64,000 nucleotides of DNA, from NCBI GenBank assembly GCA_016926755.1, contig JAFGNZ010000025.1, positions 113,731 to 177,730 of the forward strand, in the 5' to 3' direction. The notes beneath the pieces are model-generated. The model did not search any database. It saw only the letters and a list, made by a program, of their open reading frames with translations, and had not been told where the DNA came from. Position numbers and translations under genes: made by a program. Below are positions 1 through 8,271 of the stretch, piece by piece. The stretch's first letter is position 1; each line of letters starts with the position of its first letter. The stretch comes from Myxococcaceae bacterium (lineage in GTDB: Bacteria > Myxococcota > Myxococcia > Myxococcales > Myxococcaceae).

Positions 1-321
1 GCCACCGCGGGCATCATGGAGTTCATCCCTCCACAGGCGCCCCTCACCCTGTTCATCTGGGGGCCCAAGCGCGTGCTGCCCGTGCGCGTGACCGAGTTCA
101 GCATCACCGAAGAGGCGTTCGACACCGGGCTCAACCCCATCCGCGCCCGGGTCCGCCTGGGGCTGCGGGTCCTCAACTACCAGGACCTGGGGCTGGCCAG
201 CATCGGCGGGGCGACTTTCATGGCCCACCAGGTCGTCAAGGAGGTCATGGCGACCCTCAACACCGCGGCCAGCTTGACGGGCGCCGCGTCCTTCAGCGGC
301 AGTGTCCGCCTGGGAGGCTGA
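1..321 (+). CDS. eCIS tube/baseplate-linker protein (CIS_tube/Afp7-like), C-terminal part
   Basis: The reading frame is already open at base 1, so this is the last 106 codons of a gene that begins outside the window; the ATG at 16 is internal. Residues such as LFIWGPKRVLPVRV followed by TEEAFDTGLNPIRARVRLGL match my memory of contractile-injection-system tube proteins of the Afp7/Pvc7 type, which join the inner tube to the baseplate hub. It lies three bases upstream of the LysM gene and heads the baseplate gene series, which fits that role. Family assignment rests on motif recognition and gene order, and the missing N-terminus prevents a full check. Confidence 0.75.
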   Translation, partial: ATAGIMEFIPPQAPLTLFIWGPKRVLPVRVTEFSITEEAFDTGLNPIRARVRLGLRVLNYQDLGLASIGGATFMAHQVVKEVMATLNTAASLTGAASFSGSVRLGG

Positions 322-324
322 GAC

Positions 325-627
325 ATGTTCGATCCCACCAGCCGCTATGCCTCACTCGAAGTGGCCACCGCCCGCGTGACGGACGCCCGCGGCGAGTCGC
401 GTGAGGTGCGGTACGTGCGCCGCCGCTTCCTGCCCTCGGGGGACTCCCAGGTCTCGCTCGCCGAGCACCTGCTGGCCCAGGGCGAGCGGCTGGACCACCT
501 GGCCGCCCGCTACCTCAACGATCCCACCCAGTTCTGGCGGCTGTGCGACGCCAACGGCGTGCTGCACCCGGACGAGCTCTTGGAGCGCGTGGGGCAGTCC
601 ATCCGGGTGGCGACCACCCTCCGCTGA
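325..627 (+). CDS. small LysM-domain eCIS baseplate protein
   Basis: This is a 100-residue protein. Its second half (about residues 35-95) reads as a LysM-type fold: SLAEHLLAQGERLDHLA, then a YLNDPTQFWRLCDANG block of the kind seen in phage gp53/LysM tail proteins. In contractile injection systems such small LysM proteins staple baseplate parts to the tube or hub. The ATG at 325 is preceded by GGGAGG at 312-317, inside the end of the previous gene. It sits between the tube-type gene and the gpD hub gene, the usual place for this component. There is no signal peptide or membrane segment. Confidence 0.75.
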   Translation: MFDPTSRYASLEVATARVTDARGESREVRYVRRRFLPSGDSQVSLAEHLLAQGERLDHLAARYLNDPTQFWRLCDANGVLHPDELLERVGQSIRVATTLR

Positions 628-636
628 GGCGCGCGC

Positions 637-1755
637 ATGCTGGCAGGGGCTCTGGGTGTCCGACTGGTGTTGTGGCTGGGGAAGGCCGTTCCCCTGCCAC
701 CGCCGCCGGCCATTGCCCAGGCCCTCACGAGCGTCGAGGTCACCAACGACGCGGACGGCCATGACGGCTTCCAGCTCACCTTCTCCCTGGCCAAGGATCG
801 CGTCGTCGACTACGGCCTCGTCCAGGACGGCGCCCTCGAGCCCTTCACGCGGGTGTGGATCGGCGTGATGCTGGGGCCGGTGCCGGAGGTGCTGATCGAC
901 GGCATCATCACCCACCAGGAGCTGAGCGCCAGCAGCGAGCCCGGCCAGTCCCGCCTCACCGTCACCGGGCGGGACGTGAGCGTGATGCTGGATCTGGAGC
1001 AGAAGAACGAGAAGTACGAGAACCAGCCGGACTTCGCCATCGTCGCGCGCATCCTCGGGACGTACGCCACCTACGGCCTGGCGCCCCAGGTGATGCCCAC
1101 CACGGAGATCCCCATCTTCCTGCAGCGCATCCCCCGCCAGCAGGAGACGGACCTGCGCTTCATCCAGCGCATGGCGCAGCGCAACGGCTATGTCTTCTAC
1201 GTGGAGCCCGTCACCTTCGGGGTGAACAAGGCGTACTTCGGCCCGGAGGTGCGGGCGAGCCTGCCCCTGCCGGCGCTGACGACCAACCTGGGCAACGCCA
1301 CCAACGTGGAGTCGCTCAGCTTCTCCGTGGACGCGCTGGCGCCGGTGAGCTCCAAGAGCGAGGTGCTCGAGCCGATGACCAAGAGCAGCATCCCCTTGCC
1401 CTCGCTGCCCTCGCTGCGCGTGCCGCCGCTGGCCCTCAAGCCGGTGCCGGCCAGGCGCACGGAGCTGCTGCGAGAGAGCGCGAACCAGACGCCGGGGCAG
1501 GCGGTGGCCTCGGCCGTGGCGGCGGCCACCAACGCGAAGGACGCGGTGTCGGGCTCCGGGCAGGTGGACACGCTGCGCTATGGCGGGGTGCTGCGCGCGC
1601 GGCGGCTGGTGGGCGTCCGCGGGGCGGGCCTGAGCTTCGACGGCAACTACTATGTGCGCCAGGTGACCCACAAGCTCGAGCAGGGCACCTACACCCAGAG
1701 CTTCTCTCTCTCCCGAGAGGGCACCCTCGCCCTCCTCCCCGCGGTGCGACCATGA
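637..1755 (+). CDS. phage late control gene D-like hub protein (gp27/VgrG N-terminal type)
   Basis: The 372-residue product resembles the gpD family, which forms the trimeric central hub of contractile tails. Typical stretches are the early TSVEVTNDADGHDGFQLTFSL beta-barrel part, then IPRQQETDLRFIQRMAQRNG and YVFYVEP in the middle, and a C-terminal GVRGAGLSFDGNYYVRQV segment that ends the barrel. The hub binds the spike trimer at its tip, and the spike gene follows directly with a 4-base ATGA overlap, so the two are probably translated in a coupled way. Its length is normal for eCIS gpD proteins. Confidence 0.88.
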   Translation: MLAGALGVRLVLWLGKAVPLPPPPAIAQALTSVEVTNDADGHDGFQLTFSLAKDRVVDYGLVQDGALEPFTRVWIGVMLGPVPEVLIDGIITHQELSASSEPGQSRLTVTGRDVSVMLDLEQKNEKYENQPDFAIVARILGTYATYGLAPQVMPTTEIPIFLQRIPRQQETDLRFIQRMAQRNGYVFYVEPVTFGVNKAYFGPEVRASLPLPALTTNLGNATNVESLSFSVDALAPVSSKSEVLEPMTKSSIPLPSLPSLRVPPLALKPVPARRTELLRESANQTPGQAVASAVAAATNAKDAVSGSGQVDTLRYGGVLRARRLVGVRGAGLSFDGNYYVRQVTHKLEQGTYTQSFSLSREGTLALLPAVRP

Positions 1756-2249
1756 GCCAGTTCTTCGGCAAGTATCGGGGCGTGGTGACGGACATCCAGG
1801 ATCCGCTCATGCTCGGCCGCATCCGCGCCAAGGTGCCGGACGTGATGGGGGACCAGGAGAGCGGCTGGGCCATGCCCTGCGCCCCGTTCGGTGGCAGCGG
1901 CATGGGCTTCTTCGCCCTGCCCAAGGTGGGGGCAGGGGTGTGGATCGAGTTCGAGCACGGGGACCCCGACTACCCCATCTGGGTGGGCTGCTGGTGGGGC
2001 TCGGCCGCCGAGGTCCCCCCGCCCTTGCTGGCCCCGCCCTACAAGAAGGTGATGCTGCTCACCGAGGCCGGGCACAGCATCGTGCTGGATGACACCCCGG
2101 GCGTGGGCGGCATCACCCTGGAGACGGCGGACGGGGCGAAGATCGTCCTCAACGCCACGGGCATCGAGATCGACAACGGCAAGGGCGCGCTGCTCAAGAT
2201 GTCCGGCCCCCAGGTGAGCGTGAACAACGGCGCGCTGGAGGTCGTCTGA
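1752..2249 (+). CDS. baseplate spike protein, gpV/gp5 OB-fold type (Afp8-like)
   Basis: The true start is the ATG at 1752, which overlaps the stop of the hub gene (ATGA), giving 165 residues. The first 90 residues carry the OB-fold signature of phage baseplate assembly protein V: YRGVVTDIQDPLMLGRIRAK, then FFALPKVGAGVWIEFE and GDPDYPIWVG. The rest has the repeating polar/hydrophobic pattern of a beta-helical spike (ITLETADGAKIVLNATGIEI). It should trimerise under the hub and carry the PAAR tip encoded next. It is shorter than VgrG because hub and spike are separate genes here, as usual in eCIS. Confidence 0.88.
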   Translation: MSQFFGKYRGVVTDIQDPLMLGRIRAKVPDVMGDQESGWAMPCAPFGGSGMGFFALPKVGAGVWIEFEHGDPDYPIWVGCWWGSAAEVPPPLLAPPYKKVMLLTEAGHSIVLDDTPGVGGITLETADGAKIVLNATGIEIDNGKGALLKMSGPQVSVNNGALEVV

Positions 2250-2584
2250 TGCCCGGCTACCTCGTGCACGTGGGCGCGCAGATCCTCTGTCCCCATGCGG
2301 GGCAGACGTCGGTCATCTCCAGCAACGTCCGGGTGAAGGTGGCCGGCCAGTACGTGGCCACCCTGAATGACAACTACATGATTGCGGGCTGCCCGTTCAC
2401 TGTTCCTCCCGGCACGCCGCAGCCGTGCCTCAAGGTGCAGTGGCTGGTGGGCTCCGTGCGGGTGAAGGTGAACGGCCAGCCCGTCGTCCTCCAGGACAGC
2501 ACCGGGCTGTGTCTCAACCCCATGCAGGCCCCGCAGGGGCCGCCCAACATCGCCGTCGTCCAGCCGCGAGTGAAGGGGACCTGA
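2249..2584 (+). CDS. PAAR-like spike-tip protein
   Basis: This 111-residue protein starts at an ATG that shares one base with the previous stop (TGATG). It begins HVGAQILCPHAGQTS and contains four cysteines and one or two histidines spaced like metal-binding PAAR/DUF4280-type tips (CPHAG, GCPF, PCLKV, LCLNP). Such proteins form the sharpened tip of the spike trimer and can carry effectors. Its place between the gpV spike and gp25 matches Afp10 in the antifeeding prophage order. I cannot tell from sequence alone whether it belongs to PAAR proper or to the DUF4280-like group. Confidence 0.75.
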   Translation: MPGYLVHVGAQILCPHAGQTSVISSNVRVKVAGQYVATLNDNYMIAGCPFTVPPGTPQPCLKVQWLVGSVRVKVNGQPVVLQDSTGLCLNPMQAPQGPPNIAVVQPRVKGT

Positions 2585-2943
2585 TGAACCTCAAGTACCC
2601 GTTCCAGGTGGACCCGCGCGGTCGCACCACCGACACCGCCAGTGAGGAGGAGCACCTGAAGGACCTCATCGAGCAGGTGCTCTTCTCCTCGCCGGGGGAG
2701 CGGGTCAACCGCCCCAACTTCGGCAGCGGGCTGTCGCAGCTCCTCTTCGCGCCCAACAACGAGGCCCTGGTGTCGGCGACGCAGGTGAGCGTGCAGGCCT
2801 CGCTGCTCCAGTGGCTCGGAGACCGCATCCAGGTGGAGGGCGTGGAGGTGGAGAGCGATGACGCGAAGGTGCGCGTGACGGTGCAGTACGTCATCCGACG
2901 GAGCCAGCAGCGCCAGGTGGTCTCCTTCGCGCGTGGGGGGTGA
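2584..2943 (+). CDS. gp25-like baseplate wedge protein (Afp9-like)
   Basis: The start at 2584 overlaps the preceding stop (TGATG) and gives 119 residues, the usual size of the gp25/IraD family. Diagnostic stretches are EHLKDLIEQVLFSSPGERV followed by RPNFGSGLSQLLFAP, where the glutamate and the PGER/FGSG motifs are conserved in baseplate gp25 proteins. The product initiates sheath polymerisation at the baseplate. It is followed immediately by the two large wedge proteins with which it assembles. Confidence 0.9.
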   Translation: MNLKYPFQVDPRGRTTDTASEEEHLKDLIEQVLFSSPGERVNRPNFGSGLSQLLFAPNNEALVSATQVSVQASLLQWLGDRIQVEGVEVESDDAKVRVTVQYVIRRSQQRQVVSFARGG

Positions 2944-2944
2944 G

Positions 2945-5467
2945 ATGGAGACGCGCTTCCACTGCGAGAACCTGAAGCGGCGCCAGCTGCTGGCCATCCC
3001 GGGAGCCCTGCTCAACGGCATCGACTACCTCGAGGTGATCGACGCGCGGGCCGGTGAAGTGCCCACCGAGCCCCAGCGGACGCTGCTGGTGCGCTTCTTC
3101 AAGCCCATCCACGGAGCGCAGGGCGACGTGCTCGGCACGGCCAACGTCCGGATCCTGGGCGGCGTGCGCATCACCCCCATCGAGGTGCAGTGGGCCTGGC
3201 CGGCCCCGTCGGTGCCCGAGGCGGTGGCCACGCCAGCGGAGCGCACCTTCTTCTCAAGTGAGCTCCCCGAGCCCGAGAAGGTCCTCGTCGTCCGGACGAG
3301 CTCCACCGGGGACTTCTCCACCTACCGGCTGTCCCTGGTGCGCTCGGAGGAGGACGAGCGAGCGCCCGAGGGCTTCGACGCCTTGAGCAGCGAGGTGGGC
3401 TTCTCCTTCAAGGTGGAGCTGCCCAGCGAGTTCGACAGCCGCGCGGCGGCAGCCCCCGTCCCCGCGCTCCCCTCCGCGCTGCACGTGGACTACCTGGCCA
3501 AGGACTACGCGAGCTTCCGCCAGCTGATGCTGGATCGGCTCGCGGTGGTGATGCCGGACTGGGCGGAGCGCAACCCGGCGGACTTCGGCATCACCCTGGT
3601 GGAGCTGATGGCGTACGCCGCCGACCAGCTCAGCTACTACCAGGACGCGGTGGCGACCGAGGCCTACCTGGGGACGGCGCGCCGGCGCGTCTCGGTGCGG
3701 CGGCACGCGCGGCTGCTGGACTACTTCGTCCATGAGGGCTGCAACGCGCGGGCGTGGGCCCGGCTGGTGTGCGACGTGGGCCTCGAGGAGGAGGTGCTGC
3801 CCGCCGGCACCGTGCTGCTCACCCAGGTGGACGCGCCGCGCGGCCCGCTGGCCTACGAGCTGCTGGAGGAGGGCCTCCACGCCGGGGCTCGGGCCTTCGA
3901 GACGATGCACGAGCTGAAGCTCTCCACGGCGCACAACGAGCTGCGCTTCCACACCTGGGGGGACGAGGACTGCTGCCTGCCTCGGGGGACCACCCAGGCC
4001 GCCCTGGTGGATGCAGGGCGAACGCTGAGGCTGGGCGTGGGGGACGTGCTCGTCCTGGCGCAGAAGCGGGGCCCTCGCACCGGCCTCCTCCAGGACGCGG
4101 ATCCCACCCTTCGCCACGCGGTGCGCCTCACGCGGGTCAACGCCCTGGCGCGGGACGAGCTGCTCGGCGTGGACCTGGTGGAAGTGGAGTGGTCCGTGGA
4201 GGATGCGCTGCCCTTCGCCCTGGAGCTGGGGGAGGACGACGCGCCCGCCGCCGTGGCCTGGGGCAACGTCGTGCTGACGGACCATGGCTACACCCTGCCC
4301 ACGGGGGAGCTCCTCCCGCCGGTGCCGGAGGAGGGGCGCTACCGGCCCCGGCTCAAGAGCGGCCCGCTCACCCGGCAGGGCCATGCGGTGGGCAGCACAG
4401 GGCGGCCCGTCCCCTTCGATCCGTGGGCGTCCGCCAGGGCCGCCACCCGGTGGGCCGTGGAGAACGCCCGGCCGGTCATCTTCCTCAGCGACGCGAGCGC
4501 GCCCGAGCGGCCGTGGCTGCCCGTCCAGGATCTCCTCGAGAGCGATCGGTTCTCGCCCCACTTCGTCGCCGAGTCCGAGGATGACGGGAGCACCTCGCTG
4601 CGCTTCGGGGATGGGGTGATGGGCCGCACGCCGCAAGGGGGCCTGACGGCGCGCTACCGCGTGGGCAACGGCCGCGCGGGCAACGTCGGCGCGGAGACGA
4701 TCGCCCACGTCGTCCTGCACCCCACCGATGGGGTGCTCAACGCCACCCTCAAGAGCATCCTCGACGTCTCCAACCCGCTGCCCGCCGCCGGAGGGGTGGA
4801 TCCGGAGTCGCTGGACCACGTGCGGCAGAACGCGCCCCAGGCCTTCCGGCGGAACGAGCGCGCGGTGACAGCGGAGGACTTCGCCGCCGCCGTCGAGCGT
4901 CACCCCGAGGTGCAGAAGGCCGTGGCCACCCGGCGGTGGACGGGGAGCTGGCCCACCCTCTACATCACCGTGGATCGCTACGGCGGCCTGCCGGTGGACG
5001 AGGCCTTCGAGGCGGAGCTGCGCGCCTTCCTGGAGCGCTTCCGGCTGGCCGGGCACGATCTGGAGATCGACTCGCCCGTCTTCGTCCCGCTGGACATCGG
5101 GCTGACGGTGGCGGTGAAGCCGGGGCACTTCCGCGGGGACGTGAAGTCCGCGCTGCTCCAGGCCTTCAGCAGCGGGGAGCTGCCCGGCGGCCAGCGCGGC
5201 TTCTTCCACCCGGATCGCTTCACCTTCGGCCAGTCGGTGTACCTCAGCCAGATCATCCACACGGCCATGCAGGTGCCAGGGGTGGCCTGGGTGGACACGA
5301 GCGCGCGGGCCCGGCTGCGTCGCTTCCAGCGCTTCGGGCAGGTGGCCAACCGGGAGCTGGAGACCGGGGTGCTGCGCGTGAAGGCGCTGGAGATCATCCG
5401 CCTGGACAATGACGTGAACCGGCCCGAGAACGGGAAGCTCGAGTTCGCGCTGGAGGGAGGCCTGTGA
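2945..5467 (+). CDS. baseplate J-like wedge protein (putative baseplate assembly protein, Afp11-like)
   Basis: I chose the ATG at 2945 (840 residues), just after the gp25 stop and behind a G-rich Shine-Dalgarno stretch, over the GTG at 2933. Residues 1-180 form the N-terminal extension seen in eCIS copies. From about 180 onward, VDYLAKDYASFRQLMLDRL, NPADFGITLVELMAYAADQ and SYYQDAVATEAYLGTARRR are hallmarks of large gp6/baseplate-J-type proteins. The C-terminal third contains the RRNERAVTAEDF and GLPVDEAF region typical of the family. It should form the iris ring of the wedge with the next gene product, whose GTG start overlaps this stop. Confidence 0.9.
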   Translation: METRFHCENLKRRQLLAIPGALLNGIDYLEVIDARAGEVPTEPQRTLLVRFFKPIHGAQGDVLGTANVRILGGVRITPIEVQWAWPAPSVPEAVATPAERTFFSSELPEPEKVLVVRTSSTGDFSTYRLSLVRSEEDERAPEGFDALSSEVGFSFKVELPSEFDSRAAAAPVPALPSALHVDYLAKDYASFRQLMLDRLAVVMPDWAERNPADFGITLVELMAYAADQLSYYQDAVATEAYLGTARRRVSVRRHARLLDYFVHEGCNARAWARLVCDVGLEEEVLPAGTVLLTQVDAPRGPLAYELLEEGLHAGARAFETMHELKLSTAHNELRFHTWGDEDCCLPRGTTQAALVDAGRTLRLGVGDVLVLAQKRGPRTGLLQDADPTLRHAVRLTRVNALARDELLGVDLVEVEWSVEDALPFALELGEDDAPAAVAWGNVVLTDHGYTLPTGELLPPVPEEGRYRPRLKSGPLTRQGHAVGSTGRPVPFDPWASARAATRWAVENARPVIFLSDASAPERPWLPVQDLLESDRFSPHFVAESEDDGSTSLRFGDGVMGRTPQGGLTARYRVGNGRAGNVGAETIAHVVLHPTDGVLNATLKSILDVSNPLPAAGGVDPESLDHVRQNAPQAFRRNERAVTAEDFAAAVERHPEVQKAVATRRWTGSWPTLYITVDRYGGLPVDEAFEAELRAFLERFRLAGHDLEIDSPVFVPLDIGLTVAVKPGHFRGDVKSALLQAFSSGELPGGQRGFFHPDRFTFGQSVYLSQIIHTAMQVPGVAWVDTSARARLRRFQRFGQVANRELETGVLRVKALEIIRLDNDVNRPENGKLEFALEGGL

Positions 5468-8271
5468 GCACCCCGCACGAAGGGTGTGGCGCGGACGCCA
5501 CGCCGCAGGAGCCCTCCCGGGAGAACGCGCCCGGCCGGGCGGCGCTCGCCTACCGCATCGGCACGCACGCCACCTTCCTGCAGCGCATGCTGGCGCGCCT
5601 GTCGCACGTGGAGCTGCCGGACGGGCCCGCCCAGGGACAGCGCCCCCTGGCGGCGCTCACCACCCGCTCCTCGGAGGATCCGACCCTCGCGTTCCTGGAC
5701 TCCTGGGCCACGGTGTTGGACGTGTTGACCTTCTACCAGGAGCGCATCTCCAACGAGGGCTACCTGCGCACGGCCACCGAGCGCCGCTCCGTGCTCGAGC
5801 TGGCCCGCGCGATTGGCTATGAGCTCAACCCTGGCGTCGCGGCCAGCACCTACCTGGCCTTCTCCATGGAGGAGGCCCTGGGCGCACCGCTGAGCGCGCG
5901 GGTGCCTCGGGGGACCAAGGTGCAGAGCCTCCCCGGACAGGAGGAGCTGCCGCAGACCTTCGAGACCGCCGAGGAGCTCGAGGCGCGCGTGGAGTGGAAC
6001 GCGCTGCGGCCACGGGCGGCCCAGCCGCAGGTGCTGCGGGTGAGCGGCGGTACGCTCTATCACGAGGGGCTGGACGGGGGGCTCGTGCCCGCCACCCAGA
6101 TCGTCTTCGCGGGGACGGCCACCCGGCTGAGCGCGGGGGACCTGCTGCTGGTGCGCACGCCTGGCGGCAGCACCACCGTGCGGGTGCGCGGCGTGACGGT
6201 GGATGCCAAGGCTGGCACCACCCTCGCGCTGCTGGCGGAGACCCGCTCCGCTCCACCGCTGGTGCCCACGCCGCCTCCCCGAGGACAGGTGGAGCTGGAG
6301 CTCCTCCCGCTCACGCCTTCCGTCGTGAGGGAGCGCATCGTCGAGCGTCGGTGGCGGGAGAATGATCTCTCCTCGTTCCTGGCCGTGCAGCGCTGGAACC
6401 CGAAGGAGATGCTCCAGCAGGTGTCCACGCTGCCGGAGGCGAAGACGCCCACCGGAGAGCCCCTGCCGACCGAGACGGAGATCCACGTGTTCCGGCAGCG
6501 GCTGGGCTTCTTCGGGCACAACGCCCCGGCGTGGACCACGAACCACGGCGCACACGACTGGGACGCGAGCGGTGGGGTGACCATCTGGACCGGCGCGGAT
6601 CGCACCAAGACGTACACCACCACCCAGGGCGCGGATGCCTTCCTGGAGCGCGGCGTCCCCGAGGTGCTGCCAGGCAGCTGGGCCTTCATCCAGAGCAGCT
6701 CCGGCACCTCCGGGCTCTTCAAGGTCCAGGAGGTGGTGGACTCCTCGCTGGCGGACTTCTCGCTCGGCGCCAGGGCGACGGGCCTGAAGCTGGTGGATGC
6801 CGGGAGCGGGCCGCTGCCGCCGGAGGTGAGCGCTCGGCCGAACTTCCGGCTGCGCAAGAGCGTGGCCTACGTCCAGAGCGAGCCGCTGCAGGCGGCATCC
6901 CTCCCCGTCACCGAGCTGTTGGAGGAGGCCGTCATCGCCCCGGGCGGCGTGCGCAACCTGCAGGGCGTGCTCCGCCTGGAGCTGGATCGGATGGTGCTGG
7001 GCCTGAAGGCAGGGCAGCCCGTCGTGATCACCGGAGAGACAGTCGCGGGCTCGCCGGCGGCGCGCACGGGGGTGGTGCAGAGCGAGACGGCCCTGCTCTC
7101 GGACGTGGAGCACGCCAAGGGCTACACCACGCTGCTGTTCCGCAGCCGGCTGGCCCACCGGTATGTGCGCGCCACCGTGAGCATCAACGCCAACGTCGTC
7201 GCGGCCACGCACGGAGAGACGGTGGAGCGCGAGGTGTTGGGCAGCGGCGACGGGACGCGGGCCCACCAGCACTTCACGCTGAAGAAGAAGTCGCTGACCT
7301 ATGTGACGGCGCCCACGGCCACCGGCTCCCGGAGTACGCTGGAGGTTCGCGTGGATGGAGTCCTCTGGCAGGAGGTGCCGTCGCTGCACGGGCTGGCGCC
7401 CGACAGCCAGGCCTATGTGGTGCGCATCGCGGATGACGACACGGCGACGGTCGTCTTCGGCGATGGCCAGCAGGGCGCGCGCCTGCCGACGGGGAGGGAG
7501 AACGTGGTGGCTCGCTACCGCACCGGCATCGGCCCCGCGGGGCAGATGCCAGCGGGCAAGGTGACGCTGCTCCTGTCGCGACCGCTGGGCATCCGGGCGG
7601 TGGGCAACCCGGTGCCTGCGCTGGGCGCCGCCGACCCCGAGCCCCTCGCCGACGCGCGCGCCAACGCCCCGCTGCGGGTGCTGACGTTGGAGCGCATCAC
7701 CTCCGCGCTGGACTACGAGAACTTCGCGCGGGCCTTCGCCGGCATCGGCAAGGCCCAGGCCGCCATGCTCTGGGGGGGGAACTCCCGCTTCGTCCACCTC
7801 ACCGTGGCCGCCGCCAATGGAGACTCCATCCCCCAGGACTCGGCGCTCTACCAGAACCTGCTGGCGGCGCTGGCGTCGGCCAGCGCCTCGGCCTACGAGG
7901 TCCGCGTGGACAGCTACCAGCCGCGCTTCTTCCAGCTCACCGCCGGGGTGGTGGTGGATCCCCGCTACGTGAGGGACGAGGTGCTCGCCGAGGTGGAGCG
8001 GACGCTCCGGGAGCGCTTCTCGTACGGGCAGCGAGCCTTCGCCCAGCCCGTCACCGCCTCCGAGGTGCTGACCGTGATACAGAGCGTGCGCGGCGTCATC
8101 GCCGCCCACCTCACGCGCTTCCACCGCGTGGATCAGCCGCAGCGGACGGGGCCGCAGGCGTTCCTCCCGGCGAGCCCGGCCCGCTGGAACGCGCGCCGGC
8201 GTGAGGTCCAGGCCGCCGAGCTGCTGCTGCTGCAACCCGGCGGTGTCTCCCTGGCGGAGGTGGCGCCGTGA
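5464..8271 (+). CDS. second large baseplate assembly protein (Afp12-like wedge)
   Basis: The 935-residue product begins at GTG 5464, overlapping the preceding stop by four bases (GTGA). It shares the family layout of the previous protein: LAYRIGTHATFLQRMLARL at the front, TFYQERISNEGYLRTATER matching the tail-wedge consensus, RFGDGQQG-like VVFGDGQQGARLPTG at about residue 660, and a C-terminal RITSALDYENFARAFAGI segment. eCIS loci usually have two such paralogous wedge proteins. No enzyme motif is visible; the role is structural. Confidence 0.88.
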   Translation: MSTPHEGCGADATPQEPSRENAPGRAALAYRIGTHATFLQRMLARLSHVELPDGPAQGQRPLAALTTRSSEDPTLAFLDSWATVLDVLTFYQERISNEGYLRTATERRSVLELARAIGYELNPGVAASTYLAFSMEEALGAPLSARVPRGTKVQSLPGQEELPQTFETAEELEARVEWNALRPRAAQPQVLRVSGGTLYHEGLDGGLVPATQIVFAGTATRLSAGDLLLVRTPGGSTTVRVRGVTVDAKAGTTLALLAETRSAPPLVPTPPPRGQVELELLPLTPSVVRERIVERRWRENDLSSFLAVQRWNPKEMLQQVSTLPEAKTPTGEPLPTETEIHVFRQRLGFFGHNAPAWTTNHGAHDWDASGGVTIWTGADRTKTYTTTQGADAFLERGVPEVLPGSWAFIQSSSGTSGLFKVQEVVDSSLADFSLGARATGLKLVDAGSGPLPPEVSARPNFRLRKSVAYVQSEPLQAASLPVTELLEEAVIAPGGVRNLQGVLRLELDRMVLGLKAGQPVVITGETVAGSPAARTGVVQSETALLSDVEHAKGYTTLLFRSRLAHRYVRATVSINANVVAATHGETVEREVLGSGDGTRAHQHFTLKKKSLTYVTAPTATGSRSTLEVRVDGVLWQEVPSLHGLAPDSQAYVVRIADDDTATVVFGDGQQGARLPTGRENVVARYRTGIGPAGQMPAGKVTLLLSRPLGIRAVGNPVPALGAADPEPLADARANAPLRVLTLERITSALDYENFARAFAGIGKAQAAMLWGGNSRFVHLTVAAANGDSIPQDSALYQNLLAALASASASAYEVRVDSYQPRFFQLTAGVVVDPRYVRDEVLAEVERTLRERFSYGQRAFAQPVTASEVLTVIQSVRGVIAAHLTRFHRVDQPQRTGPQAFLPASPARWNARRREVQAAELLLLQPGGVSLAEVAP

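Noticed and set aside
352..1671. Long minus-strand open frame antisense to the first eCIS genes
   Set aside because: Ala/Arg/Gly/His-rich shadow translation typical of G+C-rich DNA; the + strand carries recognisable baseplate families.
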